Assembly (NCBI GenBank): GCA_001600615.1
Contig: BCKK01000001.1
Coordinates: 907,082 to 971,081, forward strand
Direction: 5' to 3'
From: Dioszegia crocea
Taxonomy: Eukaryota; Basidiomycota; Tremellomycetes; Tremellales; Bulleribasidiaceae
Length of the DNA: 64,000 nucleotides
Made by a program: the position numbers and the translations under genes. Each line of letters opens with the position of its first letter. Position 1 is the stretch's first letter. Positions 33,321 through 44,842 of this stretch are shown here, one piece after another. The notes below the pieces were generated by a model. The model was not told the origin of the DNA and searched no databases. It was given only the letters and a program-made list of their open reading frames with translations.

Positions 33321-34766
33321 TCATCGCTTCCTCCGTTCCGGTGTTTGCATGGCAAATTGGATAGCTTGACTGCGGAACGCAAGTCCGCGAGTAGTGTCGA
33401 TCAGGTCGGCACTGGGTGTGGTGTGGGGTCGGCTGATGTGCAGCATATTTTGTTTCAGATCGATTTTGGCGTCAATGTGGGAGTCACGAATGAGGTTGAC
33501 GATCCATTTCTCGCCCTCCTCGTTCGTAAGGTTGAGCGTTTTTGATAGGTCACTGTGGATTAGCCGTGTTTCGGGAAAATTCGTGTCCTGCTCACCTGAT
33601 ATCTATCCGCTGGTGAATCCGACAGAACAACTCGCTAATCAACCACCTCGCATTCTCCACAAACTCGTCCGCAAAGCCCGACAAGAAGAAGTCATTCCGG
33701 ACCACATTCTCCGCCACCGCCAATCTCTGCTGCGCCTTTTCGAAGTCAAAATCGACAAACAAGTCTTTGAGGAAAGATGTGACGGGGTCCGAGTACTGGT
33801 ACTCTTCCATCTGAGCGATGCGGGTTAATTCACGTATGTGATCTCGGCGAGATGTTTTTGAACTCCGACGGGAAATGATGGCGGCCGCGACGGCGTATCG
33901 GAGGAGGTGGGGGCAGGAAGTTTGGATAGTGTTGAGATAGGAAGGGTTGAGGAAGATGTCTAGTAGGCCCTGAAGACTTTCGCCAAGGTTGAAGAAGACA
34001 AAGAGGGACCAGTGGAGAAGCCATGTCCGGGCTTGTAGTTGGGCGAGAGGGGAGGGATTTGAATCGATAATATCACGCAGGTCCTTGACCTCCTTCAACG
34101 CCTCTTCCCAATTTCCTAGCAGAATGTTCGAGGCGAGTTTACCCCAGTGGGCGGAAAGGTTGAGGTCTTGCGAAGGGGAAAAGATGAGGAAGTGGTATAG
34201 GAAGTTGGCGGCGTCGTTATATGACCCAAGGGAATATTGGTATTGACCAAAGTGATATAGTGCGTTGATTTGCTCTAGCGAGATCTGGCCATCAGCCTTG
34301 GCCCATGTATCTAGCCGACAAACTCACATTGTATTCTGACCGCAGAATGTCCAACCTCTTCTCACTATCCGCCACCTTCAACTTCTCCACCGCCGCTGCA
34401 TCTCCAATGACCTTCAAAATCGGCTGCGCCTCTTCCTGCAACTCCTTGTATCGCTGTGTCGCCTCATCACGCAGTTTTTGGAAATCTACACCTTTAGCTG
34501 GTGTCCCTTTGTTCAACATACCAGGTGCTTCTCCGCCTACTTCCGCATGAAACTCCTCCATATACCCAACCATATTGGTCTCCTTGACCAAATCATACTG
34601 CGCCCTAGCTAATTGCTCAGCGGGGAACACGGCGATGTCGGATAGGTGAGCAAGGAGGGGAATGGCTAGATGCCGATCCAAGTGAGGGATCAGTTTCTGC
34701 CCAGTCAGCTATGGGTCTCAGTAGACATCCCGCCAGACGCACTTGTGTCAGATCGTATTCCGCCAT
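33321..34766 (-). CDS. INT6: Translation initiation factor eIF3 subunit e (INT6)
   Basis: Subunit of the eIF3 complex. Start [18 protein letters not shown] at 34766 matches the family N-terminus exactly. Exons continue with [80 protein letters not shown] and the PCI region [46 protein letters not shown]. The winged-helix end is [25 protein letters not shown]. The last exon ends TPERRKR at TGA 33321. Three introns. The next same-strand gene (COX15) stops 179 bp upstream of the ATG. Confidence 0.96.
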
Positions 34767-34945
34767 GATGCCGTGTGTATGTATAGCCTTTACCTACAGA
34801 CTGCTATGAAATGTATGCGAACAATGCAAGTTGCATCAGACGCGAGGGAAAAAATAATCCCGCTATTCCCGAGGATTTGAAACATGTGGCGGATGGAAAG
34901 TCTCAACTAGTGGCCACTGGAATGGAGGTGTGTATGCATCTAATC

Positions 34946-36394
34946 TCATCTAACTTGTATAGCTCTAATCGCCCTCGCTGCACTTCCAGGCCTCCTCAGC
35001 GTGCCCATGAGACCTAGGAGGGTGGTCAAAAGAACAACACTCCCAGCCTGATGCGATGCCGCCAAGGGGATAGGAACGAGGTAAAGCAGGGTCGTAATGC
35101 CCAGAGTCACCTGTCCGACCGCCGCCACAGCCACCGCATTCGCCCACCTCTGCGTGTTACGTGCCACACCTGACCGGCGAGCAAGGAAGGGGATGGACAG
35201 GAGCACTAGGAAAGTAGTGGTAGCCTATGCACGTTAGCTCGGCTTCGATATATCACTCACAAATACACGATGGTCAAACTGCGCCGTGACGGGATTCTCT
35301 AGCATGTTACGCCACCACCTATCGCCCTCCTTCTTGGAGTATCGCTTATCCAGCAGCTCATCCGTAGGCGGGATGAGCCGTCCGCCCATTGTCGGGAATT
35401 CATTATACACCAATCCCGCATCCAGCCCAGCAACAAAGGCGCCAGAAACAGCAGTGAAGAAGACCATTGCCAATGCTATTGGGGGTAGGCGTCTGAACCG
35501 GTTGATGGTTGGGGTAGGGGTATAGGTCTTTCCGGCCAAATCTCGCTTGGCGCCAATGGCAGTCGAGACGATCCCGACGTAGAGTGTCAAGGCGGCAGCG
35601 AGGTGGGCAGCAAGTCGGTATTGCGATACTCGGGGTACGGCGTTGGTCTCGATGATCTCCTGGTCAAGCCCGGATTTCACCATGTACCAGCCTATCACGC
35701 CTTGGAATCCGATTCCGAGGCCAATCGCTGCGAGTTTGAAGGGCATGACTCGGGGTAGCTTGTATCGAGACGCATAGTAGATTGCGGGGACGATGAATCT
35801 GCAATTAGCCAGGTACGTATAGTTAGACTTACGCTACACCCAATGTCCGACCAGCAATTCGATGCGCCCACTCCATGTAGAAGATCTTCTTGAATTCGCT
35901 CATCTCAATCTTGGAATTTGTCCTGACTATCAGTGACAGCCGAGACAGCACACTCACATTATACCCTCTGGCGAGACTCTGTATTTCTCCCACTCTACAT
36001 CCCACTCGGCATCGGTGATAGGAGGCAAGATACCCGTAAATGGCTCCCATTCCGTTATGCTCAGCCCAGACTCTGTGAGTCGTGTCAGACCACCAACGAC
36101 AATGATACCAAAGACGAGGGCGGAGCAGCCAAAGAGCCAGTTAGGCAGAGATCGCGGTATGACGGGTGTTGATACCGCCTGAGCTTTGGCTGATGCCGAT
36201 GCTGCTGCTGCGGCAGTGGGGAAGGGGATTGAGGCGGTAGTGAGCTGGCGAGCAAAGGGGCGGGGGTAGAGGCGCTGAGAGGGGATGGGGAATCGAATGG
36301 CAGCTCTGCTTTGCAGAGGCAAAACAGCGCATCGGACGGAAATGCGCTCAAGAGACGGCAGAGCCAGTCTCTGAAGCCCGATCTTCAGCGACAT
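34946..36394 (-). CDS. COX15: Heme A synthase COX15
   Basis: Inner mitochondrial membrane enzyme converting heme O to heme A for cytochrome c oxidase. N-terminal 75 residues are Arg/Ser/Ala-rich presequence (MSLKIGLQRLALPSLERISV start at 36394). Then come LPNWLFGCSALVFGIIVVGGLTRLTESGLSITEWEP (TM1), the EFKKIFYMEWAHRIAGRTLG block with heme-ligand His, GFQGVIGWYMVKSGL, the second His region in YRLAAHLAAAL, FVAGLDAGLVYNEFPTMGG, TAQFDHRVFATT and ASHQAGSVVLLTTLLGL (fourth His). All four His positions of the two-heme family are therefore present. It diverges from the phosphatase gene over a promoter bearing two CACGTG motifs. Confidence 0.95.
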
Positions 36395-36848
36395 GGTGCA
36401 CAGTGAGCGCTCGGTCGATCGGGGGTCTAGGAGCTCTGCGCTATAGTTTTGGCTTCAGAGATTTCGCTCTACTCCGAAGCTGTGAGGTTTATCCAGTTTC
36501 GATGTGATGTGAGCGATGCGATGTTATCAAGACGAAAGAGATATCGAGATCTGAAGCTTGATCTGAAATCTGAAATCTGACTCACGATCGGGCCGAGGCG
36601 GCGGCGGGTGAAAACGGACGCACGGGCTAGCCCAGTTTCAGGCACGTGAATGTCACGTGACACACTTCCGACATCTAGTGGATAAATTCCGCCGAGATTT
36701 CCCCGGGCTCCACACCCCCTGGGTCCTCTCTGCTTGTCCTTTCTTCTCTCTCTACCCTGGTCCCAGGTCGATGTAATCACCCTGCGTCTCCCTTCAGATT
36801 GCTTCATCTACGACTCTGTGAAGACATCTATCCACTTACCTCGTCCCC
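36395..36848. promoter_or_regulatory. Divergent promoter, COX15 / tyrosine phosphatase
   Basis: About 454 bases with two CACGTG cores only 11 bp apart (36643-36648 and 36654-36659, the second in GTCACGTGAC). A polypyrimidine tract (36720-36755) lies before the phosphatase ATG, probably in its leader. Confidence 0.55.
36642..36661. promoter_or_regulatory. Tandem CACGTG elements
   Basis: GCACGTGAATGTCACGTGAC contains two E-box cores one helical turn apart, which would put paired bHLH dimers on the same DNA face. Binding is inferred. Confidence 0.55.
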
Positions 36849-37800
36849 ATGTCCGCCAACGCTCAGCAAGTATGGGACCTCCTCGCTAAGCGGGAGATGT
36901 ATCGGGCATCGTACTCCGCCGCACGACGTCTCACCTCTTCCGCTGAGAAGTTCTACGCGGTCGTAGACTCTGCGAACAACCGAGACGCAAACCGGTATTC
37001 GAACATATACGCGTACGACCGAACAGCTGTCAAGGGGGACGGAGAGTATCTAAACGCCAACGTCGTGAAGGACAGTCACGGACGATGGTGGGTCGCTGCT
37101 CAGGTGAGACTTGAGGTCTGGTATTGATCTTGCACTCGCTCATCCTCAGGCGCCATTACCAACCACATTCGACACATTCTTCAAAGCCATCCAATCCAAA
37201 GCGGCCTCAAAACACCCCCTCATTCAAGCCGAAACGAATGGGGCCGTCATCTTGCAGCTCACGGGCCACAAAGAGCGCGGGATGCGAAAAGCAGACCCAT
37301 ACTTGAAGTAAGGTAGTGCCTCGATAGTACTAACGATAGTTTGTTCAAGGTCGATCAAACGACCGACCGACCCGATATCGCGTGTACCGTCTCTGACTTC
37401 AAACTCGGAAGTATGCCAGTAACACACTACCTCTTCGGCGCATGGCCCGATTTCGGCGTTCCGGAAGGCGAATCAGTTGAGGCTTTAAGGCGGCTGATAG
37501 CGGAGGTCGGGCACGTGGGACAAGGCAAGGAGATATGGGTGCACTGGTATGTCCCTCACCCTCATCTGCGCTGATGTCAGTTCGGCAGGCGTAGGGAGAA
37601 GCGGAGCCTTCATAGCCATATCCTCCCTGGTGTCAGCTCAAGTAGCGCAGAAAGAGCAACCCTCTCCGCTGGGTCCACTACCCGAATCGCTCGCTCAGGA
37701 CAAGGTGGCAGTGACGATAGATGGATTAAGAGAGTGGCGGGGAGCACTTGTACAGACTCCGGAACAGCTAGAATTGGTTTATAGTCTCAGTCAGGCATGA
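36849..37800 (+). CDS. Protein tyrosine phosphatase
   Basis: Classical receptor-free PTP, dephosphorylating phosphotyrosine. Start MSANAQQVWDLLAKREMYRA at 36849. Motifs run in family order: NRDANRYSNIYAYDRTAV (NRYxNI substrate loop), YLNANVV, WVAAQAPLP, the WPDFGVPE loop with general-acid Asp, and the signature HCSAGVGRSGAFIAI created by splicing the intron at about 37547-37583 (GTATGT..CAG). A final helix with DGLREWRGALVQTPEQLELVY follows, matching the family Q-loop QTPEQ. Four exons; about 260 residues, a minimal catalytic domain with no accessory domain. The substrate is unknown; fungal relatives are Ptp1-like MAP-kinase phosphatases. Confidence 0.92.
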
Positions 37801-38066
37801 CGTCGAGTTCCCAGACTGTTGGGCACGTCTCGGCTCGCCGTAACCCCAGCTTTACTCCCTAGATGTAGATGATGACCGCCAAATCTCAGGCCCGTGCGTT
37901 TGCCCGCAGAAAGTCCTCTCGGCCGCGGCGAAAGCTCTGGGTCTCCATACCTCCGTAGATAACCTACGCTTGCTCGCTGTACTGTCCTGAGCTGCCCATT
38001 TCGGTGTGATTGTGCTGTCTTCCACCGCCAGGCTCGCCTGATACGCCTTGTCAAAGCGTTGCCAAA

Positions 38067-38889
38067 ATGGCTCCAGCATCTCCAGCACCAACGTTCAACG
38101 TGAAGCAATACATCACCCACGCAACCTACAACCAATGCCTGCTCTTTGCAAGCTTCATCTTCCTCCCCCGCTCGACACCCGTGGGCGCCCAGCGCACCTC
38201 CATTGATCGACCCGAACACCCCTTTCTTACGCCAGTAACGTACAGCGCGAGGCGTACAATGGCCTGGTATCTGCTCGGCGCGGGCGTATGTGCGATGCTT
38301 TGGGGTCAACATCTGCGGACTTGGTTTGAAGGGAACAAGAGGTCGAAAGATAGGGATGAGCGGGTTCAGCGTACAATAAGAGTGAGTTGTACCGTCTGTC
38401 CAAAAGCCTGTGCTGACGGATAGCGCCTGAAAGATGCTGCTATAGCCAGTGGTATCGCCGTGCCCTGCCTCTTTGTGCTTCTCTACCTCCTCGGAGCTCC
38501 ACTACAGTGAGTCCTGGCGACAGCGAAGTTGATCCCAGAAAATCTATTGAAAGCCTTCTTCTCGCTATTCAATTCGCCCTACTCGTAGTCTGGCCCGCGG
38601 TTCAAGCTCTCGGTTTACCCTCCCTAGGCTCAGCAGGCTTCGCACATCGATATCGGTACACGCGATTGTTCTGCTCCCTAGCGTAAGTCCTGTTCAGGAT
38701 CACCTAACAGACAGCCCCGAAACCCCCGTAGAGCGAATCTTGGTGCACTCGACTATCGGCGCAGTTCTAGGGTCATGGGCCGGCGCATTGCTTCTCGCTC
38801 TAGATTGGGACAGACCGTGGCAGGCGTACCCACTCACACCGGCATTTGGCATGCTACTAGGCTATACAATAGGTAGCTATGTAGTATGA
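38067..38889 (+). CDS. GPI11: GPI-anchor biosynthesis protein PIG-F/GPI11
   Basis: ER membrane partner of the GPI ethanolamine-phosphate transferases (adds EtNP to mannose 2/3). Start MAPASPAPTFNVKQYI at 38067. About six hydrophobic segments follow, including YNQCLLFASFIFLP, MAWYLLGAGVCAMLWG, ASGIAVPCLFVLLYLLGAP and SLLLAIQFALLVVWPAVQALG. The family-defining end is PVERILVHSTIGAVLGSWAGALLLALDWDRPWQAYPLTP then LLGYTIGSY, with the invariant LDWDRPWQ..P. Four exons with phases checked. The C-terminus overlaps the stop of the opposing gene by 13 bp. Confidence 0.9.
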
Positions 38890-41467
38890 ACGAGTCTAAG
38901 CCATACGTTCCCTCGCATAGACTTCTCCCTGACAATTTCCCACGGGCCCCTGATCGCCCGCTGAGGATCCCCATGACCAAGACGCTTCTCCATATCTGCC
39001 TTGCCCTCCACAGTCCCCTCCGCCTCGAGCGATACAATCCCTTGCCACTCTGGCGCTATGTCTTGGGTTGGCTGAATTTCAAATCCAGTGACATGGATGT
39101 ATCGCTTTGCCGTGACTCGGGCGCCAGACGAAACCGTCACGTCTCGACGATCATTAGCGAGTCGCAGGGACGTCATGGCTTGGACGACAAAAGGGCTTAG
39201 ATCGAGGAAAAGGATGATTGGCGCAAGGAGAGGGTGATAGTAGGATGGCGGGAGGGTGAAGGCGTCAATGTAGGATGGAAGGTGTCCCATTCGATTTTGG
39301 GTATACTCGAGAGGGACAAGGAGATGCTTGACGAAGGGGACGAACATGAGGATATGCTCTGTGCCTTGCGGACGAATAGCAGTGTTCATCTATGGTTAGC
39401 TGTGCATTCTCGCACACTCACGACTAGATCGCCCAATTTCAGCCTTTTCGTCGCGCCGCATTTATCCAACTCCTTGACCGTCCACAATGCCCCTTCTGCT
39501 GATGGCCACCTGGGTACCCGCTCCGACAGCGGGACGAAGACCCGCAGCACAGGCGCTCGTCCCAGGGTGTATGGTGGAGGCTGATCGAAAATCGGCTCAA
39601 CACGTGTGGGCTGAACAGGTTTCGGCGATAATCTCCCTGGATCACTACTCGCAAAGCTCGCCCGCAAGAGGTTCTTTTGCCGGACCTGGACCGACGGCCG
39701 CATAGACGGCGAACTCTGGTAAGAGAACACCGAGCCGGGCCGACCTGATTCTGACGATGTGCGCGATTTCGTGCCGTCGCCGGATTTGAAACCGTATCGC
39801 TTTGGGGTGGGGTAGGCAGGTGGGGGTTTGATAGAGGCCGAAGATGGCATGAGGCTGTTGGCTCTTTTCCGGGGGAAGGAAAATGACGCGGCCGACGACA
39901 TGGACGCCATCGATCCTCGGCGGTGTAGGGAAGGCTCTGGCGCGAGCTCAGCAGGCACAGCTGACGATAGTGGGGAGGGCATGACTAGCTCCACCATCCG
40001 CTCATGTCTCGCCATCCTGCTAAGTCCAGCGAGCGTAGGTTCTGGAGCGACGGGTTCTGCCAACTCCTCGTCCAGCGGTATGTCGGGAAAGCATACCGCC
40101 GGTAGACTCCGTAGATGTAGCACGACGAGGGTGTAGGATAGGCAGAGATGTTGTAGAAGGCTGTGCCATTTGGGGGGGTAGGTGTGATATGTTGCGGGGT
40201 TGTGCAGGAGCGCCTCCACTGATGTCAGCTGTGCCCCCGAATGTGACTCACAAAACCCCTCCCAGACTGTCAGGTTTGGCCAGCTTCTCCCGCGCACCGA
40301 ATCCACCTTGATCCCCCATTCTCGCGTCACCCAGCGACCGACCGCTTCTCCCGTGAAAGCTTTGCGGATACCCGGCGATGCCCCCACGAGAGATAAGAAC
40401 GAGTTGACTGGTAATACTGGCAGCAGTCTAGCCTGTATCCGAGGTTGGGCGATGATATATAGCAGTGTCAGGCGCTTGGGTCTCCGAGATGCTTTTCGAA
40501 ACACCTGGGACTGGCTAGGTGAGACCGGGGACATTGCTGGAGATCTATGTCTGGGATCCACCAGCTGAGGGAGGGTAGGGGATCGTGGAAAGTCAATCAC
40601 TGGGAAGGTGGGCGGAGCCAAGGGAGCTCTGGATGGGCTGGATGAGAGCAGTACCATATCGGCGCCTGAGGCTGACTTGCCGATAATTGTGGGTGGCCGA
40701 GGGAGGGGCCGAGATATTCTGCGCTCGACCGAAGGAGGGGATGTGGAGGGATTGCGAGTGATAGGTATCCGGTGTGCCAGAGCATAAGCGCTGGCTTCGG
40801 ATACCGTCGGATCAACACTGGGGCTGGCAGCGGGGGTAGGGCGGGCGAAGGGGGATGGTTTGCTCGTATCTATTGTTGGAGCACGATGCGAGCTTGATCG
40901 AGCTGGCCTGGGTGGGCGAGACGGCGCTGGAGGTGACTGGGATATGGGACCAGCAAGTAGAGGGGGAAGGGTAGAGTGACGGACCGTCGCATCGTACGGT
41001 GAGCTCGCATTGCCAATGCGCGGGGGAGAGGTAGGTGGGGAAGCTAAAACAGGCCGAATGGGCTGCCGCTGTTGAGGAGGAGAACGAGTTGGCTGCTGAG
41101 GGGGAGGTGAGCGGGGTGAAGTGGCAGCTATTGGGGGATTATCGCGAATCTCCAAACGTGCCAACGACTTTGTTGGAAGTTCGGAATTATGCGACACCCG
41201 ACGAAAGGGAGGCGGTGCAGCTAATGGCGGCTGGATAGACTCGTATGGCTTCCCAGCGAGCTGATGAGGATCGCGATAGGCTGTGGGGCTGGTAACAGAT
41301 CGATTCTTGTGTAAGTGGGGAGGCCGGGTGGGTATTGGCGGATGGGAGGTGTCGGAAAGAAAGCTCGTGGTCCCGTTTGCGGACTTGGAGAATGATAATC
41401 TTCGCAGGAAAGATTTGCGCTTCGAGATTTCTCCATCTATGCTTGCCGGTGGCTGCTTGTGGTACAT
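38877..41467 (-). CDS. Large uncharacterised Ser/Pro-rich protein
   Basis: I do not recognise this protein. From MYHKQPPASIDGEISKRKSF at 41467 it runs about 850 residues. Residues 1-340 are a disordered Pro/Ser/Arg region with SH3-ligand-like PPxxP stretches. Two folded-looking parts follow: PKRLTLLYIIAQPRIQARLLPVLPVNSFLSLVGASPGIRKAF then VTREWGIKVD..SWPNLTVWEGF, which resembles an F-box-like helical start, and the C-terminus APVLRVFVPLSERVPRWPS, KLGDLVVMNTAIRPQGTEH..LMFVPFVKHLLVPLEYTQ ending WLRLVHTT. Two introns are called: 40219-40251, only 33 nt and in frame (F|LEALLHN), and one at about 39387-39418. Probably a lineage-specific basidiomycete protein. Confidence 0.7.
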
Positions 41468-42084
41468 TGTTTAAGATGCTAGACGGTTCAAGATAGGGAT
41501 ACACAAGCAGGTTGGTTGTCCTTGTCCAGAGCTGGAATCAGGCCATTACGTCACAAATTAGTGGCGCCAAAAGCTCAAAAGCCACGGCCAGTGGCCACAG
41601 CTCTCTGACTTCGATCATTCCAGACATCTGGCAAATTAGGTCAAGTGCACAGATCCAGCTATAAAAGGTCCGTTTTTACCAACTAGCTACTTTGTATTTA
41701 GAACGTCGTACACAACATCACCCTATGTAGCTCTCGCTGCAACTGAACCTAGACTCAACCGCATCATCATCCAGCGCCATCTCCCCTCGCTGACTCCCTC
41801 TTGCCACTCTGCCATCTGCTTGGCTGTGTCTTTCTCCATCAGACCACCGCTCGATAGGACCACCGCACTGAACTTAAGGGCAGGCTTCAACTTGGTTGCA
41901 CCTGCTTCGAAGATCAGCTGGATATGACTGAGCCAGACCTGAGGTCATAAAATTGTGGAGTCGAAAGTCAAAGAATGGAGCGCAACCTTAAACCCTTCAT
42001 GACTTCTACTGACGACTATACTTTCTATTATATTTCCCGCCCCACCTTATCTCTACTTCCTTCTAATGTCCCCTTTTTGATTCT
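41468..42084. other. Intergenic with an orphan TATA box
   Basis: About 617 bases between two leftward genes. The left part is the promoter of the 38.9-41.5 kb gene. A consensus TATAAAAG at 41660-41667 points rightward although no rightward coding frame follows; A/T-rich text ends before the alkaline phosphatase stop at 42085. Possible noncoding transcript or promoter relic. Confidence 0.45.
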
Positions 42085-44522
42085 TTACTTCTTGTAAGGC
42101 GCAGTGACGTTGGAATCGCGTCCCAGACCAAGCGCCTCGGCAACGCGGAAGGCAATGTCGACGTTCCCCATCACTCCTCGGAACAGCTCGTGTCCCGGAC
42201 CCCATGCGTAGATTGGGACGTCAACTAAGGAGTGGACACCCTGACCGGATGACCCTCCGATGTTCCCAGTCATCTCAAATCCTCTCTGGTTATCGTTGGG
42301 GTTGAAGAAGAATCCAGAGGAGTTGGTGCTGACAGCGGGCACCCGTTCACTTTGGTTGTTAACCTGGAAGTCGACCCTTTGGTCCGGGAAGGCGGTCCAT
42401 CCGTGAGCAATAGTGTATCGTGGGTCCCAGTTGACCTGAAGATCAGCTCAATCCCATCAAAATTGAACAGAAACCGGGTCAAAATCAAGACTTACGGGGA
42501 AACCAGGTCCGTTAGGGCCAGTGAAGACAGTCTGGTTGGTGGGGTCGACACCGTTGGGCACAACGTACGCCGAGAGACCGGACTGTTCGTAGACACCGAC
42601 GGCGCTGCGCTTGGCTCGGTTTGTGGTCTGAGCGTTCAAGAACTCGGTGTCCGCGGAGCCGAAGACGTCAAAGCCGTGACCGTGGTCGGCAGTGACAACG
42701 ACGAGGGTGTTGTCGAGCTCGCCAATTTCCTTGAGGTGCTCGAGGGTAGCACGGAGGGTGTCGTCGAGCTCGAGCAGGTCTCCGAGGGCACGGTCGACAT
42801 CCTATATGATGAGCTAAAAAATTTTTGTGTGCAATGTAAAAACCTACCTGGACGTGCATCTCCTTGTCGATGAGGGCAGCCTCGGACATCAATGCGAATC
42901 CGGTTCCCCTGGCCTTGGCACGGGTGTGGAGAATGTCAATCTACGAATCAGCTGGATCGATCGAGCAAGAAAGAAGACTTACAGCCTTAAGAGTCATCTC
43001 TTTAAGTCCGGGCTGGTCGTAAGCACCACGACCACCTCTGGGCTTGATGGCGAGATCAAGGGTGTTCTTGTAAACGTTCTTGTCGAGCCAGGTGGAGATG
43101 TTGCCCTGGGTGAAGAGACCGAGAGCACGCTGGGAGTTGTCGAAGGCTTGGAGCTGGGTGTTGCTGAAAGTCAGCAATAGTTGCAAGGCAACTTACTTTA
43201 GGCCCAACTGGTAGCCGTAAGTCTCCCATCGCTCGAATTGCGAAACGTTTCCGTTGCCAGGTCCGGGGAGGAAGTTCTCGGCACCACCACCGAACAACAA
43301 GTCAACACCGGCCCAGGGGTACCACGACTGGTTGGCTGAGAATCAGCAACGAACCAAGACAGAAAAGTGTAGACATACCGCTGATACCGTTGAGGTACTG
43401 CTCGATGATGGAGGTGTACTGCGCACGCTGAGCGGTGTGGGCGCAGACGGCAGCTGGGGTGGCATCGGCAATGTAGGCCTTGGAGACGATTCCGATCTGG
43501 CCACCAGTGATGCGGCGGTACATCTCCCAGAAGGATTCCACGGCGGGGTTACCGAAACCTCGGCCGGTAGAGTCCTGGCGATCAGCCGTGTACTCGAGCG
43601 GGGAATGAGAAACTCACAGTGTAGGCGTTCAAGCCGTTAACGGTCATCTTCTTGCCGGTGAAGAGGGCAGAGGCAGAGTTGGCCGAATCAGTGATGAAGG
43701 AGTCGAGGGAGTGGGTCATCTGGGCACCGTAGGCGGGGCTGCAGGGTCAGCACAAGCTATAATTGCAGAAATCCTTGACTCACGCCTCGTCCATCCTGTT
43801 GGGTCAGCTACGTCACTTGATAGCAAAAGCACAACTCACTTGAGCATGGTTTGGTACTTGCCGTTGATCGTCTTGTGGGCCAAAAGACGAGCGGCGGAAA
43901 TCATGGAAGTGGCCACTGTCAAGTTAGCGCTGCTTCGATCCAAAAGAATTGCCTACTCACTTCCGTCGCCCACGAAAAAGATGAGGTTCTTGGCCTTGGC
44001 CTCCTTTGCGAGCGGCTTGACGATCCAGGTCGCCTCGGTGGTCATGCCGTTGTTGTACTTGAAAACCAGCTTGTATGTGCCTGGGTTGTGGAGTTGGACA
44101 TTGCGGTACGACCTAGCGAGGACGTTGACGGGTGTAGGGGCAGCACGCTGCTGAGCGAATAAATCCGAAAAGTAGGTGAAGTTGTACGACTGGACGGCAG
44201 ACTCCTGGAGGCCGAGGAACTGGGTGATGGGGACAAGAGCAGCGCCCTCACCGCCAATGTGAAGGGAAAACTCAGTGTCGACCTTGCCGCCGTTGTAAGC
44301 TTCGGTACCGTTGACGGGCGCCTGGGCTTCGATACGGATGTCGAAAGTCTGACCAGCGATAAAGTCGGTTTGGTCCTGACGTCTCAGCGGTACTCAAAGA
44401 CTCAACAAAAGACTCACTGGAGGGAAGACACAACCCAACTTGGGGCAAGCTCCAGTTCGTCGGAAAGTCTGACCCAATGCTAGGGTAGACACAAGCGACA
44501 GTACCAATAAGTTGGAGAGCAT
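42085..44522 (-). CDS. Secreted alkaline phosphatase
   Basis: Metal-dependent phosphomonoesterase. The N-terminus MLSNLLVLSLVSTLALGQ is a signal peptide, followed by an Ig-like/beta domain (FDIRIEAQAPVNGTEAYNGG) and NLIFFVGDGMATSMISAARLL, whose GDGM carries the first metal Asp. The nucleophile motif is DSANSASALFTGKK. Further motifs are GIVSKAYIADATPAAVCAHT, LLFGGGAENFLP, ALMSEAALIDKEMHVQD, VVVTADHGHGFDVFGS (metal Asp/His) and IAHGWTAFPDQ. Many introns (about nine) were followed. N-glycosylation sequons (NVS, NQS, NFT, NNT) fit secretion. The C-terminus NVTAPYKK shows no GPI signal. TATA-like GATATATC lies about 55 bases upstream on the coding strand. Confidence 0.92.
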
Positions 44523-44842
44523 TTTTGGCGAGTTAGTGGATGGCGAAGAGGGGAAGGAGGGATATTTCGGGCTGATATATCTACTTCATGCCCGGGCAAA
44601 TCCTCGGAACAAAGCGTCAACACTCTCTTGACTGACCCACGAGGGGACCTTAGGCTGTAAGCAGCTCAAAACGATCGACAACAGAACAAAATGCAACACA
44701 CGTTCGAGCGTTTTACGGCATGCGTCCAGCCGGGAACCGGACCAACCGGCAAATCAGCGAGCCGGGTTGTGAACGTGTGTTCGACCCCACCAAGATCCAG
44801 ATGGCTACATCGGTACGAATATGGCTACAGTATGGTGCCTGA
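44523..44842. other. Intergenic, alkaline phosphatase promoter
   Basis: About 320 bases between two leftward genes. Contains the TATATC box near 44576 and nothing else recognisable. Confidence 0.4.

Noticed and set aside
37791..38312. Long minus-strand open frame opposite the PTP/GPI11 junction
   Set aside because: It lies over the confident GPI11 first exon, has no domain, and its Arg/Cys/His-rich text is typical of antisense shadow.
44770..44800. TGTTCGACCCCAC, another B-box-like string
   Set aside because: No A box upstream and no cloverleaf can be drawn.
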